Assembly: GCF_030056665.1 (NCBI RefSeq)
Contig: NZ_JASHIG010000007.1
Source of the DNA: Flectobacillus roseus
GTDB taxonomy: Bacteria > Bacteroidota > Bacteroidia > Cytophagales > Spirosomataceae
DNA: 64,000 nucleotides
Reading direction: 5' to 3' (one strand)
The notes below the pieces were generated by a model. The model saw only the letters and a program-made list of their open reading frames with translations, did not search any database and was not told the DNA's origin. Positions 10,141-17,732 of this stretch are shown here, piece after piece; within the stretch, counting starts at the first letter, position 1, and the number at the start of each line of letters is the position of its first letter. A program made the position numbers and the translations under genes.

Positions 10141-10178
10141 AAAGTCTGAATCTATTCATGCAATATTTTCAGACTTTT
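10141..10178 (+). terminator. Intercistronic hairpin between gltB and gltD
   Basis: AAAGTCTGAA (10141-10150) pairs with TTCAGACTTT (10168-10177), followed by TTAAAT. The 10-bp stem with short T run may be a weak terminator or an RNA-stability hairpin that sets the relative amount of the two subunits. Confidence 0.5.
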
Positions 10179-10205
10179 AAATCCTAAAATTTTCAAATTA
10201 AGACA

Positions 10206-11696
10206 ATGGGAAAACCAACCGGATTTTTAGAGGTAACAAGAGAAACTCCAAAGAAAAGACCAGTCGCTGAACGTGTTGGCGATTACAAAGAAATAGATAT
10301 TGATTTTACAACAGATAAAGTAACAGCACAAGCGAGTCGTTGTATGGATTGTGGCGTTCCTTTCTGTCATAATGGTTGTCCACTAGGCAACATTATCCCA
10401 GAATTTAACGATGCAGTATTTGACCAAAACTGGGCTTATGCATACGAAATTTTATCTTCAACCAACAACTTCCCTGAGTTTACAGGTCGTATTTGTCCTG
10501 CGCCATGTGAAGCTGCTTGTGTATTAGGTATCAACAAGCCTCCAGTAACAATCGAGTATATCGAAAAATCGATTATCGAATACGCTTTTGGAAATGGCTT
10601 AGTAAAACCAAATGTACCAACCAAAAGAACTGGCAAGAAAGTAGCAGTAATTGGTTCTGGCCCTGCTGGTTTGGCTTCTGCTGCACAATTAAACAAAGCT
10701 GGTCACTCAGTTACAGTATTTGAACGTGCTGACGAAGCAGGTGGTTTGCTTCGCTATGGTATTCCAGATTTCAAATTAGAGAAATGGGTAGTTCAGCGTC
10801 GTGTTGAGGTAATGAAAGAAGAAGGTATCGTTTTCAAAACTTCAACAAACGTTGGTGTTGACATCAAAGGTGAAGAGTTGTTGGAAGACTTCGACTTGAT
10901 TATGTTGGCAGGTGGTTCAACAGTTCCAAGAATGTTGCCTATCCCGGGTTCTGACTTGAAAGGAATTTACCCAGCGATGGAATTTTTGTCACAACAAAAT
11001 AAGCGCGTAGCTGGTATTGATCGTCAATTTGATCACCGTGGTGCTACTTATGCAAATGGTGAATTGTTGGCTACAGACAAAAATGTTGTGGTGATTGGTG
11101 GTGGTGACACAGGTTCTGACTGTGTTGGTACTTCAAATCGTCATAAAGCAAAATCTGTTACTCAAGTAGAGGTAATGCCAATGCCTCCTGCAGAACGTGC
11201 TTCTCAAACTCCATGGCCTAACTGGCCGATGATGTTGCGTACTTCTACATCTCATGAAGAAGGAGCTGATCGTCACTGGTCTATTGCCGTGAAAGAATAT
11301 GTAGGTGATGAAAATGGTAATTTGAAAGGTATTAAAATCGCGGATATTGCTATGGAGGTTGTTGACGGCAAAGCTCAACAAGTCCATACAAATGAGCGTG
11401 AAATTCCTTGCGAATTAGCCCTTATCGCTGCTGGTTTCTTACATCCACAACGTGAAGGCCTTTTGTCTCAATTAGAAGAAAAAGGACTTGAGTTTGACGA
11501 AAGAGGAAATGTAAAAGCTAACAATTACAAGACATCTGTAGATAAAGTATTTGCAGCAGGGGATATGCGTCGTGGACAATCATTGGTAGTTTGGGCTATC
11601 TCGGAAGGTCGTGAAGCTGCTCGTCAAGCAGATATTTATCTTCAAGGTTCTTCAATTCTTGAAGCTAAAGCGGTGTCTACATTCTCTGTAGTGTAG
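10206..11696 (+). CDS. gltD: Glutamate synthase small subunit
   Basis: A 496-residue FAD protein that feeds NADPH electrons into GltB. The N-terminal part binds the two 4Fe-4S clusters through Cys46, Cys49, Cys54, Cys58 and Cys97, Cys101, Cys105. Then come the FAD Rossmann motif 'VIGSGPAGLASA' and the NAD(P)-binding 'VVIGGGDTGSDC', with a final 'VFAAGDMRRGQSLVVWAI' flavin segment. The length is normal for the family. It is the second gene of the gltBD operon and is followed by a strong terminator at 11811-11854. Confidence 0.97.
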   Translation: MGKPTGFLEVTRETPKKRPVAERVGDYKEIDIDFTTDKVTAQASRCMDCGVPFCHNGCPLGNIIPEFNDAVFDQNWAYAYEILSSTNNFPEFTGRICPAPCEAACVLGINKPPVTIEYIEKSIIEYAFGNGLVKPNVPTKRTGKKVAVIGSGPAGLASAAQLNKAGHSVTVFERADEAGGLLRYGIPDFKLEKWVVQRRVEVMKEEGIVFKTSTNVGVDIKGEELLEDFDLIMLAGGSTVPRMLPIPGSDLKGIYPAMEFLSQQNKRVAGIDRQFDHRGATYANGELLATDKNVVVIGGGDTGSDCVGTSNRHKAKSVTQVEVMPMPPAERASQTPWPNWPMMLRTSTSHEEGADRHWSIAVKEYVGDENGNLKGIKIADIAMEVVDGKAQQVHTNEREIPCELALIAAGFLHPQREGLLSQLEEKGLEFDERGNVKANNYKTSVDKVFAAGDMRRGQSLVVWAISEGREAARQADIYLQGSSILEAKAVSTFSVV

Positions 11697-11717
11697 TGAT
11701 TCATCTCTGATTGAGAG

Positions 11718-11948
11718 AATTGTGAATGAGTGATTATCTTTTAAAGATGAGTCACTCAGCATATAGTTACCATACAGGAGTTATCCTGAGGGATTACTCT
11801 CCAAATTTTTATCAAAAAAGCGGTCGAAAATTGTTTTTCGACCGCTTTTTTGATATTATCATGCTGGATAACTTATCGTTAGACTCAATACTTTACATCT
11901 TTACTTGTGAAAGGTAAATTTTAAAAATAATCACTCATTCACTCAATT
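11718..11948. repeat. Inverted word-repeat pair bracketing the gltD terminator
   Basis: The left arm 11718-11742 (core TGAATGAGTGATTAT) and right arm 11923-11948 (core ATAATCACTCATTCA) are inverted copies with few mismatches, and the gltD terminator lies between them. The same words occur near other gene ends in this window (1268-1300, 56643-56860, 59918-60003). Confidence 0.65.
11811..11854. terminator. Terminator of gltBD (works in both directions)
   Basis: A perfect 20-bp stem, 11811-11830 with 11835-11854, loop TTGT, A run left and T run right. It serves gltBD and probably the convergent gene ending at 12004. Confidence 0.95.
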
Positions 11949-12003
11949 AATGCTAACTCACGCTTGATAATTGGCCTCAAACGTGTGTTTTATCATTGAA
12001 ATC

Positions 12004-13041
12004 TCAGTAATCAATATCAATAGCCTCGGGAGAAAATGTGGAAGTATATCCTCTAATAGGAGCGACATTTCCATTATCTCCAAAACCAAAAACAAGAATT
12101 TTCTTATTAGCCTTTTCTGCTACATAGATAAACCCTTTTATATTACGATCGTCAATGGCAATATCTACAGGATTTCCTAAGCCAGTATTTGAGCCAAAAA
12201 TGGCTCTATTAGCGAGGATTGAGCTGTTATTGGTAATCTTCGAGACTTTATCTATAATATAAATTCCTCCATCTTTATCAAAATTTGTCCCAGAAGCATT
12301 TCCAATTTCTGTTACAAACAGCATATCTCTTTGTGATGAATAAGCAATGCCATGTAATCGCGCTGTTGCTCCATTGATTTTATATCCATTTATAAAAAAT
12401 CTAAGACTGGCAGCAACTTTTCCTGCCTCTATGCCAGAAGGATTGTTATAAATTTCTACCCGAAGCGCATTTTTATCCATCACAACAAATAGTCGATTGT
12501 TCTTTTTGTCGTAGGTAATTCCCCATGGCTCGCCACCTAGTTTAAGTTTTTTCCCCACATACTTTCCATTTAAGGTCGAAACTTTTTCATAGACTCTAAT
12601 TGTACTATCGGTATTATTTGCTACGAATAATGCGTCATTTGTCTCATCATAGGCGATTTCTCTTCCACTGGATAGGGTAGAGTCGATAATGATATTATTA
12701 GGTAAAGACGCCTCAAATACAGAAGAGGCATTGTTGTAAAGCCTAATACTTTTTTGTGCTCTACTTATTTGAAACAAAAAGTTTTTACTTGCAACAAATA
12801 AAACTCCATTACCATCTTGCGCGCCATTGTTTAGTTCAACCTTAGGAACTAATATAGTAGAGTCTGCTGGTTTGAAAATTTGCAAGTTTTTGGCATTAAT
12901 CGTCGTTTCAGCATTAGAAACAAAAAGGGTCGAAACTTTAAAAATTTCTAACGGCTCGGCATCAGAATTTTTAAAACAGGCGCTCAAAAACAGGATATCC
13001 CAGAAGCTACAAAGTGTAAATAGTAGAAATGATTTTTTCAT
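12004..13041 (-). CDS. Lipoprotein with beta-propeller-like repeats, function unknown
   Basis: A 345-residue protein. The N-terminus (residues 1-22) is a hydrophobic leader ending in LSAC, a lipobox with Cys22, so it is probably a lipoprotein; an Asp at position 15 inside the leader is unusual. The mature part repeats a pattern of about 45-50 residues ('LFVASKN', 'LFVANNTD', 'LFVVMDKN', 'LFVTEIGN', 'IYVAEKAN'), each a strand followed by a turn, typical of an NHL or similar six-to-seven-bladed propeller. Bacteroidota carry many such proteins with unassigned ligands. It is a single gene, convergent with gltBD and divergent from the tRNA cluster. Confidence 0.75.
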   Translation of the reverse strand: MKKSFLLFTLCSFWDILFLSACFKNSDAEPLEIFKVSTLFVSNAETTINAKNLQIFKPADSTILVPKVELNNGAQDGNGVLFVASKNFLFQISRAQKSIRLYNNASSVFEASLPNNIIIDSTLSSGREIAYDETNDALFVANNTDSTIRVYEKVSTLNGKYVGKKLKLGGEPWGITYDKKNNRLFVVMDKNALRVEIYNNPSGIEAGKVAASLRFFINGYKINGATARLHGIAYSSQRDMLFVTEIGNASGTNFDKDGGIYIIDKVSKITNNSSILANRAIFGSNTGLGNPVDIAIDDRNIKGFIYVAEKANKKILVFGFGDNGNVAPIRGYTSTFSPEAIDIDY

Positions 13042-13292
13042 ATTGTAGGCAATTCAAAATTTTTGTGGATTATATTTTCAGATATACGTAGATGATGAAC
13101 TTTTAGATTGAAATATTAAATCTTAGATAAATTTGAAAATGCGTCTAAAATCAAGTAGAAGTGGTTTTTGGATAAAAAAACTTTCAAAAAAAGTGCCTTT
13201 GTAATGGTTGTTTTAAGTAATTGTTAATCAGAATTGTATGGTATATGTTGTGAAAAACTTTCAAGAAAATGCATTTTTTTTTCATTTCCGAC

Positions 13293-13324
13293 TTGCATCT
13301 TAATCAAAAAAAGCCGTACCTTTG
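13293..13324 (+). promoter_or_regulatory. Promoter of the tRNA Ser-Pro-Arg-Pro cluster
   Basis: TTG at 13293-13295, a 21-base spacer, then TACCTTTG at 13317-13324, matching the Bacteroidota consensus TTG-(about 19-21)-TAnnTTTG. It lies about 50 bases before the first tRNA. The rest of 13042-13373 is AT-rich and holds nothing else recognised. Confidence 0.75.
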
Positions 13325-13373
13325 CATCACCTAAACACAAGGGAGGTATCTAACGAGATACTTTAAGTGTTAA

Positions 13374-13463
13374 GGAGAGATGCCTGAGAGGCCGAAAGGA
13401 ACAGTTTGCTAAACTGTCGTACTGGTAACGGTACCGAGGGTTCGAATCCCTCTCTCTCCGCCA
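13374..13463 (+). tRNA. tRNA-Ser (anticodon GCT)
   Basis: A 90-base gene. The acceptor stem GGAGAGA pairs with TCTCTCC; the anticodon loop is TTGCTAA, giving GCT; there is a long variable arm as expected for Ser; the T loop is TTCGAAT; the discriminator is G and CCA is encoded (13461-13463). Confidence 0.97.
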
Positions 13464-13489
13464 CTTTTAAAGTGGAATGGCCAAAAGTT

Positions 13490-13566
13490 CGGGATGTAGC
13501 GTAGTCCGGTATCGCGCCTGCTTTGGGAGCAGGAGGTCGTAGGTTCGAATCCTGCCATCCCGACCA
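13490..13566 (+). tRNA. tRNA-Pro (anticodon TGG), copy 1 with encoded CCA
   Basis: The acceptor CGGGATG pairs with CATCCCG, the anticodon loop is TTTGGGA (TGG), the discriminator is A and CCA is encoded at 13564-13566. The mature sequence appears identical to the copy at 13793. Confidence 0.97.
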
Positions 13567-13638
13567 TAATTTAGGATTTTGAAGATTGACATATGTGAAT
13601 TTTCAGTTCCGTCTGGAATCAGAATCCTTTTTTATTCC

Positions 13639-13712
13639 GGTTCCGTAGCTCAGCTGGATAGAGCAACTGCCTTCTAAGCAGTAGGTCTCAGGTTCGAATC
13701 CTGACGGAATCA
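13639..13712 (+). tRNA. tRNA-Arg (anticodon TCT)
   Basis: The acceptor GGTTCCG pairs with CGGAATC (one G-T pair), the anticodon loop is CTTCTAA (TCT), and the discriminator is A. The DNA continues CAC, so CCA is not encoded and must be added after RNase Z processing. Confidence 0.97.
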
Positions 13713-13792
13713 CACCTGAGAATAAGATACACAGTAGAGTGAATCTTTTGTAAAAATACTTTTCTAGTTAATGTTAATTAATATAGGAAATT

Positions 13793-13866
13793 CGGGATGT
13801 AGCGTAGTCCGGTATCGCGCCTGCTTTGGGAGCAGGAGGTCGTAGGTTCGAATCCTGCCATCCCGA
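13793..13866 (+). tRNA. tRNA-Pro (anticodon TGG), copy 2 without encoded CCA
   Basis: Same mature sequence as the gene at 13490, but followed by CAA, so there is no encoded CCA. It is the last gene of the cluster, with a terminator directly after it. Confidence 0.97.
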
Positions 13867-13867
13867 C

Positions 13868-13898
13868 AAAGCCTAACTCAATGAGTTAGGCTTTTTTT
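13868..13898 (+). terminator. Terminator of the tRNA cluster
   Basis: AAAGCCTAACT pairs with AGTTAGGCTTT and is followed by a T run; it starts one base after the last tRNA. Confidence 0.93.
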
Positions 13899-13941
13899 GT
13901 TTTATAATAGAGTCAACCTTACTAAAGCAGAAGAAATTAAA

Positions 13942-13982
13942 ACAAAAAAGCCTTTCCTTGTATCAAGGAAAGGCTTTTTTGT
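13942..13982 (-). terminator. Terminator of mqo
   Basis: A perfect 19-bp stem, 13942-13960 with 13964-13982, loop TAT, with A and T runs at the outer ends. It lies just past the mqo stop codon on the minus strand. Confidence 0.95.
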
Positions 13983-14000
13983 GAGAAATAGTATCTAAAA

Positions 14001-15518
14001 TTAAGCTAATTCGGCTGATTTAAGACCAAGTACATCATTTGTCCAATGATTGATTTGATTAAACAACTCATCATTGCTAATCAAAGATTGTCCAAATGAA
14101 GGAATCATTGCTTTTAATTTACTTTGCCATTCTTCTGTATTGTATTCATCTTTAAAGCAGCGCTCTAATAATTTCAACATAATGTCAACCGCCGTAGAAG
14201 CTCCAGGAGAAGCTCCTAGTAAGGCTGCAATTGAACCGTCAGAAGCGGCAACAATTTCGGTACCAAATTCAAGCACACCACCTTTTACTGGGTCTTTCTT
14301 AATTACCTGTACGCGTTGTCCGGCTACAAGCAATTCCCAATCTTCCATGCGTGCATTCGGGAAGTATTCTTTCAATGCCTCCAAACGATCTTCTGGAGAT
14401 TGTCTTACTTGTTCAATCAAATATTTCGTAAGGTCGATGTTCTGCAAACCTGCTTGCATCATTGGTACGATGTTGCTCAGTTTGATAGAAGAAGGTAAGT
14501 CTAATAAAGAACCTTCTTTTAAGAAACGAGTCGTGAACCCTGCATACGGACCAAAAAGAAGTTCCTTCTGACCATCAATCATACGAGAGTCTAAGTGTGG
14601 AACTGACATCGGTGGAGCACCTACTGCAGCCTTACCGTATACTTTTGCGTTGTGACGTTCTACAACTTCAGGATTGTTACATTTTAACCATTGTCCACTT
14701 ACAGGGAAACCTCCAAAACCTTTACCTTCTTCAATTTTAGATTTCTCCAATAATGGCAATGCACCGCCTCCAGCACCAACAAATACAAAACTAGTGTAGA
14801 TTTTCTTTTTATTACGCTTTTTGGTAGCAAGGTTATCTAAGGTAATACACCAGTTTCCGTCTTCTAGTTGTTCCAAATCGGTTACTTCATGCTTCAAACG
14901 GATTTTAACACCATCCATGTTTTTGAGGTGATCAAACAACATACGTGTTAAGTTGCCGAAGTTAACATCAGTTCCTGCATCGGTGTAAGTAGCTGCTACA
15001 GGTTGATTTGCATCACGACCTTCCATCACCAAAGGAATCCAATTTTTAATTTCTTCTGGATTCTCAGTATACAACATATCTTTGAAAACGTGATATTGAG
15101 TCAATAAATCAAAACGCTTACGAAGATAGCTTACGTTTTTTTCACCATGAACAAAACTCATGTGAGGTACAGATTGAATAAAGTCCTCAGGTGAAAGGAT
15201 ATTTTTTTCGACTAGATATGCCCAGAATTGGCGTGAAAGTTGGAATGAATCATAAATTTTTAAAGCCTTAGACCCATCAACACTACCATCTGGTTTTTCA
15301 GGAGTATAGTTCAGCTCACATAATGCAGCATGACCTGTACCTGCGTTGTTCCAAGCTTCCGAACTTTCTCCTGCAATCAAATCAAGACGTTCGAAAATAG
15401 TAATTTTTAAATCAGGTTGAAGCTCTTTTAACAACACCCCGAGCGTCGCACTCATAACGCCTGCCCCAATCAAAACAACATCTGAATAGTTGGCAGCACT
15501 CTTTAATTTTTTACGCAT
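14001..15518 (-). CDS. mqo: Malate:quinone oxidoreductase
   Basis: A 505-residue peripheral membrane flavoprotein that oxidises malate to oxaloacetate and passes electrons to the quinone pool, linking the TCA cycle to respiration. The FAD-binding dinucleotide motif is 'VVLIGAGVMSATLG' near residues 14-27, followed by 'ERLDLIAGESSEAWNNAGTGH', which is diagnostic for the family. The C-terminus has 'LLGASPGASTAVDIML'. Length is normal. It appears monocistronic. menC at 51 kb (menaquinone synthesis) suggests menaquinone as its electron acceptor. Confidence 0.97.
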   Translation of the reverse strand: MRKKLKSAANYSDVVLIGAGVMSATLGVLLKELQPDLKITIFERLDLIAGESSEAWNNAGTGHAALCELNYTPEKPDGSVDGSKALKIYDSFQLSRQFWAYLVEKNILSPEDFIQSVPHMSFVHGEKNVSYLRKRFDLLTQYHVFKDMLYTENPEEIKNWIPLVMEGRDANQPVAATYTDAGTDVNFGNLTRMLFDHLKNMDGVKIRLKHEVTDLEQLEDGNWCITLDNLATKKRNKKKIYTSFVFVGAGGGALPLLEKSKIEEGKGFGGFPVSGQWLKCNNPEVVERHNAKVYGKAAVGAPPMSVPHLDSRMIDGQKELLFGPYAGFTTRFLKEGSLLDLPSSIKLSNIVPMMQAGLQNIDLTKYLIEQVRQSPEDRLEALKEYFPNARMEDWELLVAGQRVQVIKKDPVKGGVLEFGTEIVAASDGSIAALLGASPGASTAVDIMLKLLERCFKDEYNTEEWQSKLKAMIPSFGQSLISNDELFNQINHWTNDVLGLKSAELA

Positions 15519-16164
15519 TTCTCACAAAAAAAATTATCTCGTTAGTTATATTATACTTATTCGAATAGGTAACAAAAAAATAATCTTAAAATTGCACAAT
15601 TCCTTTCAAATAATAATTACTTTCTTGTTCTCTTTATATTTTTTCTTTATAATAGTATATTAAATTGTGCCTCAAATTTCAATTTTAAAGGCTTTTCAAT
15701 TATTTAACATAAAAAGGACATAAACGGTGCATATTTACTCAAAAAAATAAAATATGATTTTTTGAAGATTTTATTTACTGCTTGTATTTCTAAAAATGTA
15801 TTGATATCCAGTGTATTAAGTAACTACTAATTGTAGCAAAGTGTTTGGAAAAATTGATGTATTTACAGCTATTTTTATTTAGCAGCGACTCCATTTAAAG
15901 AATATATTATGGAAAATAGCATGAATTTTCGATGTTTTTACTCTCTATTCAACTAATTGTATTTTTACAAGATTAACGATTGTATAAAATCAAGTGCGTT
16001 GTAAGAGTGCTACAAGTAGTTTTACTTATATTAACATCTGGTAATTAATGAGTATATTCATTATGAAAAATATCTGCGGTTTTTCGCAAAATAGCTTGTG
16101 AAAAAAACTATTATTGTATCTCTCTATTCTCTCATCAAAAATCTTTAAAAGAATCCAACTTACT
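15519..16164. other. 646-bp AT-rich spacer between divergent mqo and the SMP-30 gene
   Basis: No ORF with coding character and no clean TTG/TAnnTTTG promoter pair could be seen on either strand. It must carry the promoters of both divergent genes. No tRNA or known RNA motif was recognised. Confidence 0.5.
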
Positions 16165-17055
16165 ATGAAAAAAGTATATCAAGCTGAGGTGCTATTAGAA
16201 TCGAGCTGTAGATTGGGAGAGGGACCAGTATGGTGTTCGTCAACCAATGCGATTTATTGGGTTGATATTGAGGGTCGAACGATTAATTGGTATTTATTGG
16301 ATTCTCAGGTACATCATTTTAGTGCTATTTCCAAACGTATTGGCATGGTTGCCTTGACCGAATCACCCTATAAGTTGCTTTTGGGCTTGCAAGGTAGCTT
16401 ATGCTGGTATGATGTCAAAACTGGAGCATTAGAGCTATGGAAACCTATGGAGGCGCATTTGACCTATAATAGATGTAATGATGGACAAATAGATCTAAAA
16501 GGGCGACTCTGGGTAGGAACTATGCAGATAGAAAATCAGCGGAATGAAGGAAATCTATATTGTATTTCCACAGCTGGAGAGCAAATACATTTGTTGTCGA
16601 AATTAGGTATCTCCAACGGAATGGCTTGGAGCTCGGATGGAGCATATTTTTTCTTTATAGATTCACTTAAAAGAAATATTCGAAGATTTGTCATAAATGA
16701 AGAGGAAGCTTTGGTTCTAACCAAAGAAAAAGTAATCTATCAATCTAAAAATCGTGGTGAACTACCTGATGGAATGTGTATGGACGCTGAGGGGAATTTG
16801 TGGGTAGCCTTTTGGGGTGGTTTTAGGGTAGCTTGTATTAATACCAAAACAGGGGAGGAGCTGGCCGAAATAAAGCTTCCTGTTCCTAATGTAACATCGT
16901 GCAATTGGATAGGACCAGATTTTAGTGAATTGGTGATTACAACTGCGAGAGAAGGTTTGGATGAGCACGAATTATTGGCCTATCCAATGAGTGGGCATGT
17001 ATTTAGGTGCAAAGTAGATGTGAAGGGAATTGAAGCTCGTCGGTTTGCGATATAA
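16165..17055 (+). CDS. SMP-30/gluconolactonase family protein
   Basis: A 296-residue soluble six-bladed propeller hydrolase. The N-terminal 'LGEGPVW' supplies the metal-binding Glu, and 'GISNGMAWSSDG' and 'LPDGMCMDAEGNLWVAFWGG' supply the Asn and Asp ligands seen in SMP-30 sugar lactonases. No signal peptide. The open frame runs to a TTG at 16114, but the ATG at 16165 gives the family-typical start just before the conserved strand. It probably opens an aldonolactone. It stands alone, with a terminator at 17061-17086. Confidence 0.88.
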   Translation: MKKVYQAEVLLESSCRLGEGPVWCSSTNAIYWVDIEGRTINWYLLDSQVHHFSAISKRIGMVALTESPYKLLLGLQGSLCWYDVKTGALELWKPMEAHLTYNRCNDGQIDLKGRLWVGTMQIENQRNEGNLYCISTAGEQIHLLSKLGISNGMAWSSDGAYFFFIDSLKRNIRRFVINEEEALVLTKEKVIYQSKNRGELPDGMCMDAEGNLWVAFWGGFRVACINTKTGEELAEIKLPVPNVTSCNWIGPDFSELVITTAREGLDEHELLAYPMSGHVFRCKVDVKGIEARRFAI

Positions 17056-17060
17056 AAAAT

Positions 17061-17086
17061 AAGGCTAGTCAGTTTTGACTAGCCTT
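17061..17086. terminator. Terminator between convergent SMP-30 and BON-LysM genes
   Basis: AAGGCTAGTCA (17061-17071) pairs perfectly with TGACTAGCCTT (17076-17086), loop GTTT. Confidence 0.88.
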
Positions 17087-17093
17087 AATACTT

Positions 17094-17561
17094 TTATTTC
17101 AATGGTGGAATTCTAAGCAATTGACCCGGATAAATCAAATTAGGATCTTTCAACATCGGTTTGTTTGCTTCGAAAATCACAGGATATTTCATCATGTCAC
17201 CGTAATAGTGTTGAGCAATTTTTGATAAGGAATCACCTTTTACTACTTCGTGATACTGTGCTTCTTCTTCTGGTTCGTCTACTGTAAGTTGGTTGTCCAC
17301 CACTTTTACTCCTTCAACGTTACCTACTGCTAATGCAATTTTCTCTGCATCTTCTTGTTTGGCAACTTCTCCAATGATTGAAACAGTGTCGCCATTGGTG
17401 CGGATAGTTAATGAATTGTAGGCTAGACCTAATTGTTTTACGTGTGCTAAAAGAGCACTAGCTCTTAGAGGTTCTACTTCGGCAGCTTTTGCTGGCTCTA
17501 CTTGAGTGTGGTTTCCGAAAATTTTTTCACCAACACCCTTAAAGAAAGACATAAGTCCCAT
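17094..17561 (-). CDS. BON and LysM domain protein (Kbp/YgaU-like)
   Basis: A 155-residue protein with a short N-terminal 'MGLMSFFKGVGEKIFG' helix, a BON domain (about 35-95; 'VSIIGEVAKQEDAEKIALAVGN') and a C-terminal LysM domain (about 103-153; 'VVKGDSLSKIAQHYYG' and 'NLIYPGQLLRIP'). The architecture and N-terminus match the potassium-binding protein Kbp (YgaU) of enterobacteria. There is no signal peptide, so it is probably cytoplasmic. The first ATG is chosen because the MGL start is conserved in the family. Potassium binding is inferred from the family. Confidence 0.88.
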   Translation of the reverse strand: MGLMSFFKGVGEKIFGNHTQVEPAKAAEVEPLRASALLAHVKQLGLAYNSLTIRTNGDTVSIIGEVAKQEDAEKIALAVGNVEGVKVVDNQLTVDEPEEEAQYHEVVKGDSLSKIAQHYYGDMMKYPVIFEANKPMLKDPNLIYPGQLLRIPPLK

Positions 17562-17680
17562 AGCGGTATAAGTTTGATTTAAGTTTAAATTAATCTACCT
17601 CTAAACGTTGAACAGGGCAAGAAGTCACAATTTTGTGAAATAAAATAATTCAACGTCTTTAGGGCGCCTAAAAATACAAA

Positions 17681-17714
17681 AAAGGGCTTCCGAAACAAAT
17701 CAGAAGCCCTTTAA
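17681..17714 (-). terminator. Terminator of the S41 protease gene
   Basis: AAAGGGCTTC (17681-17690) pairs with GAAGCCCTTT (17703-17712); on the minus strand it follows the stop codon. Confidence 0.85.
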
Positions 17715-17732
17715 TTATGTAATAAATTTTAA

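Noticed and set aside
14074..14571. A 165-residue ORF antisense to mqo
   Set aside because: The mqo frame is fully supported by family motifs; the antisense frame is a shadow.
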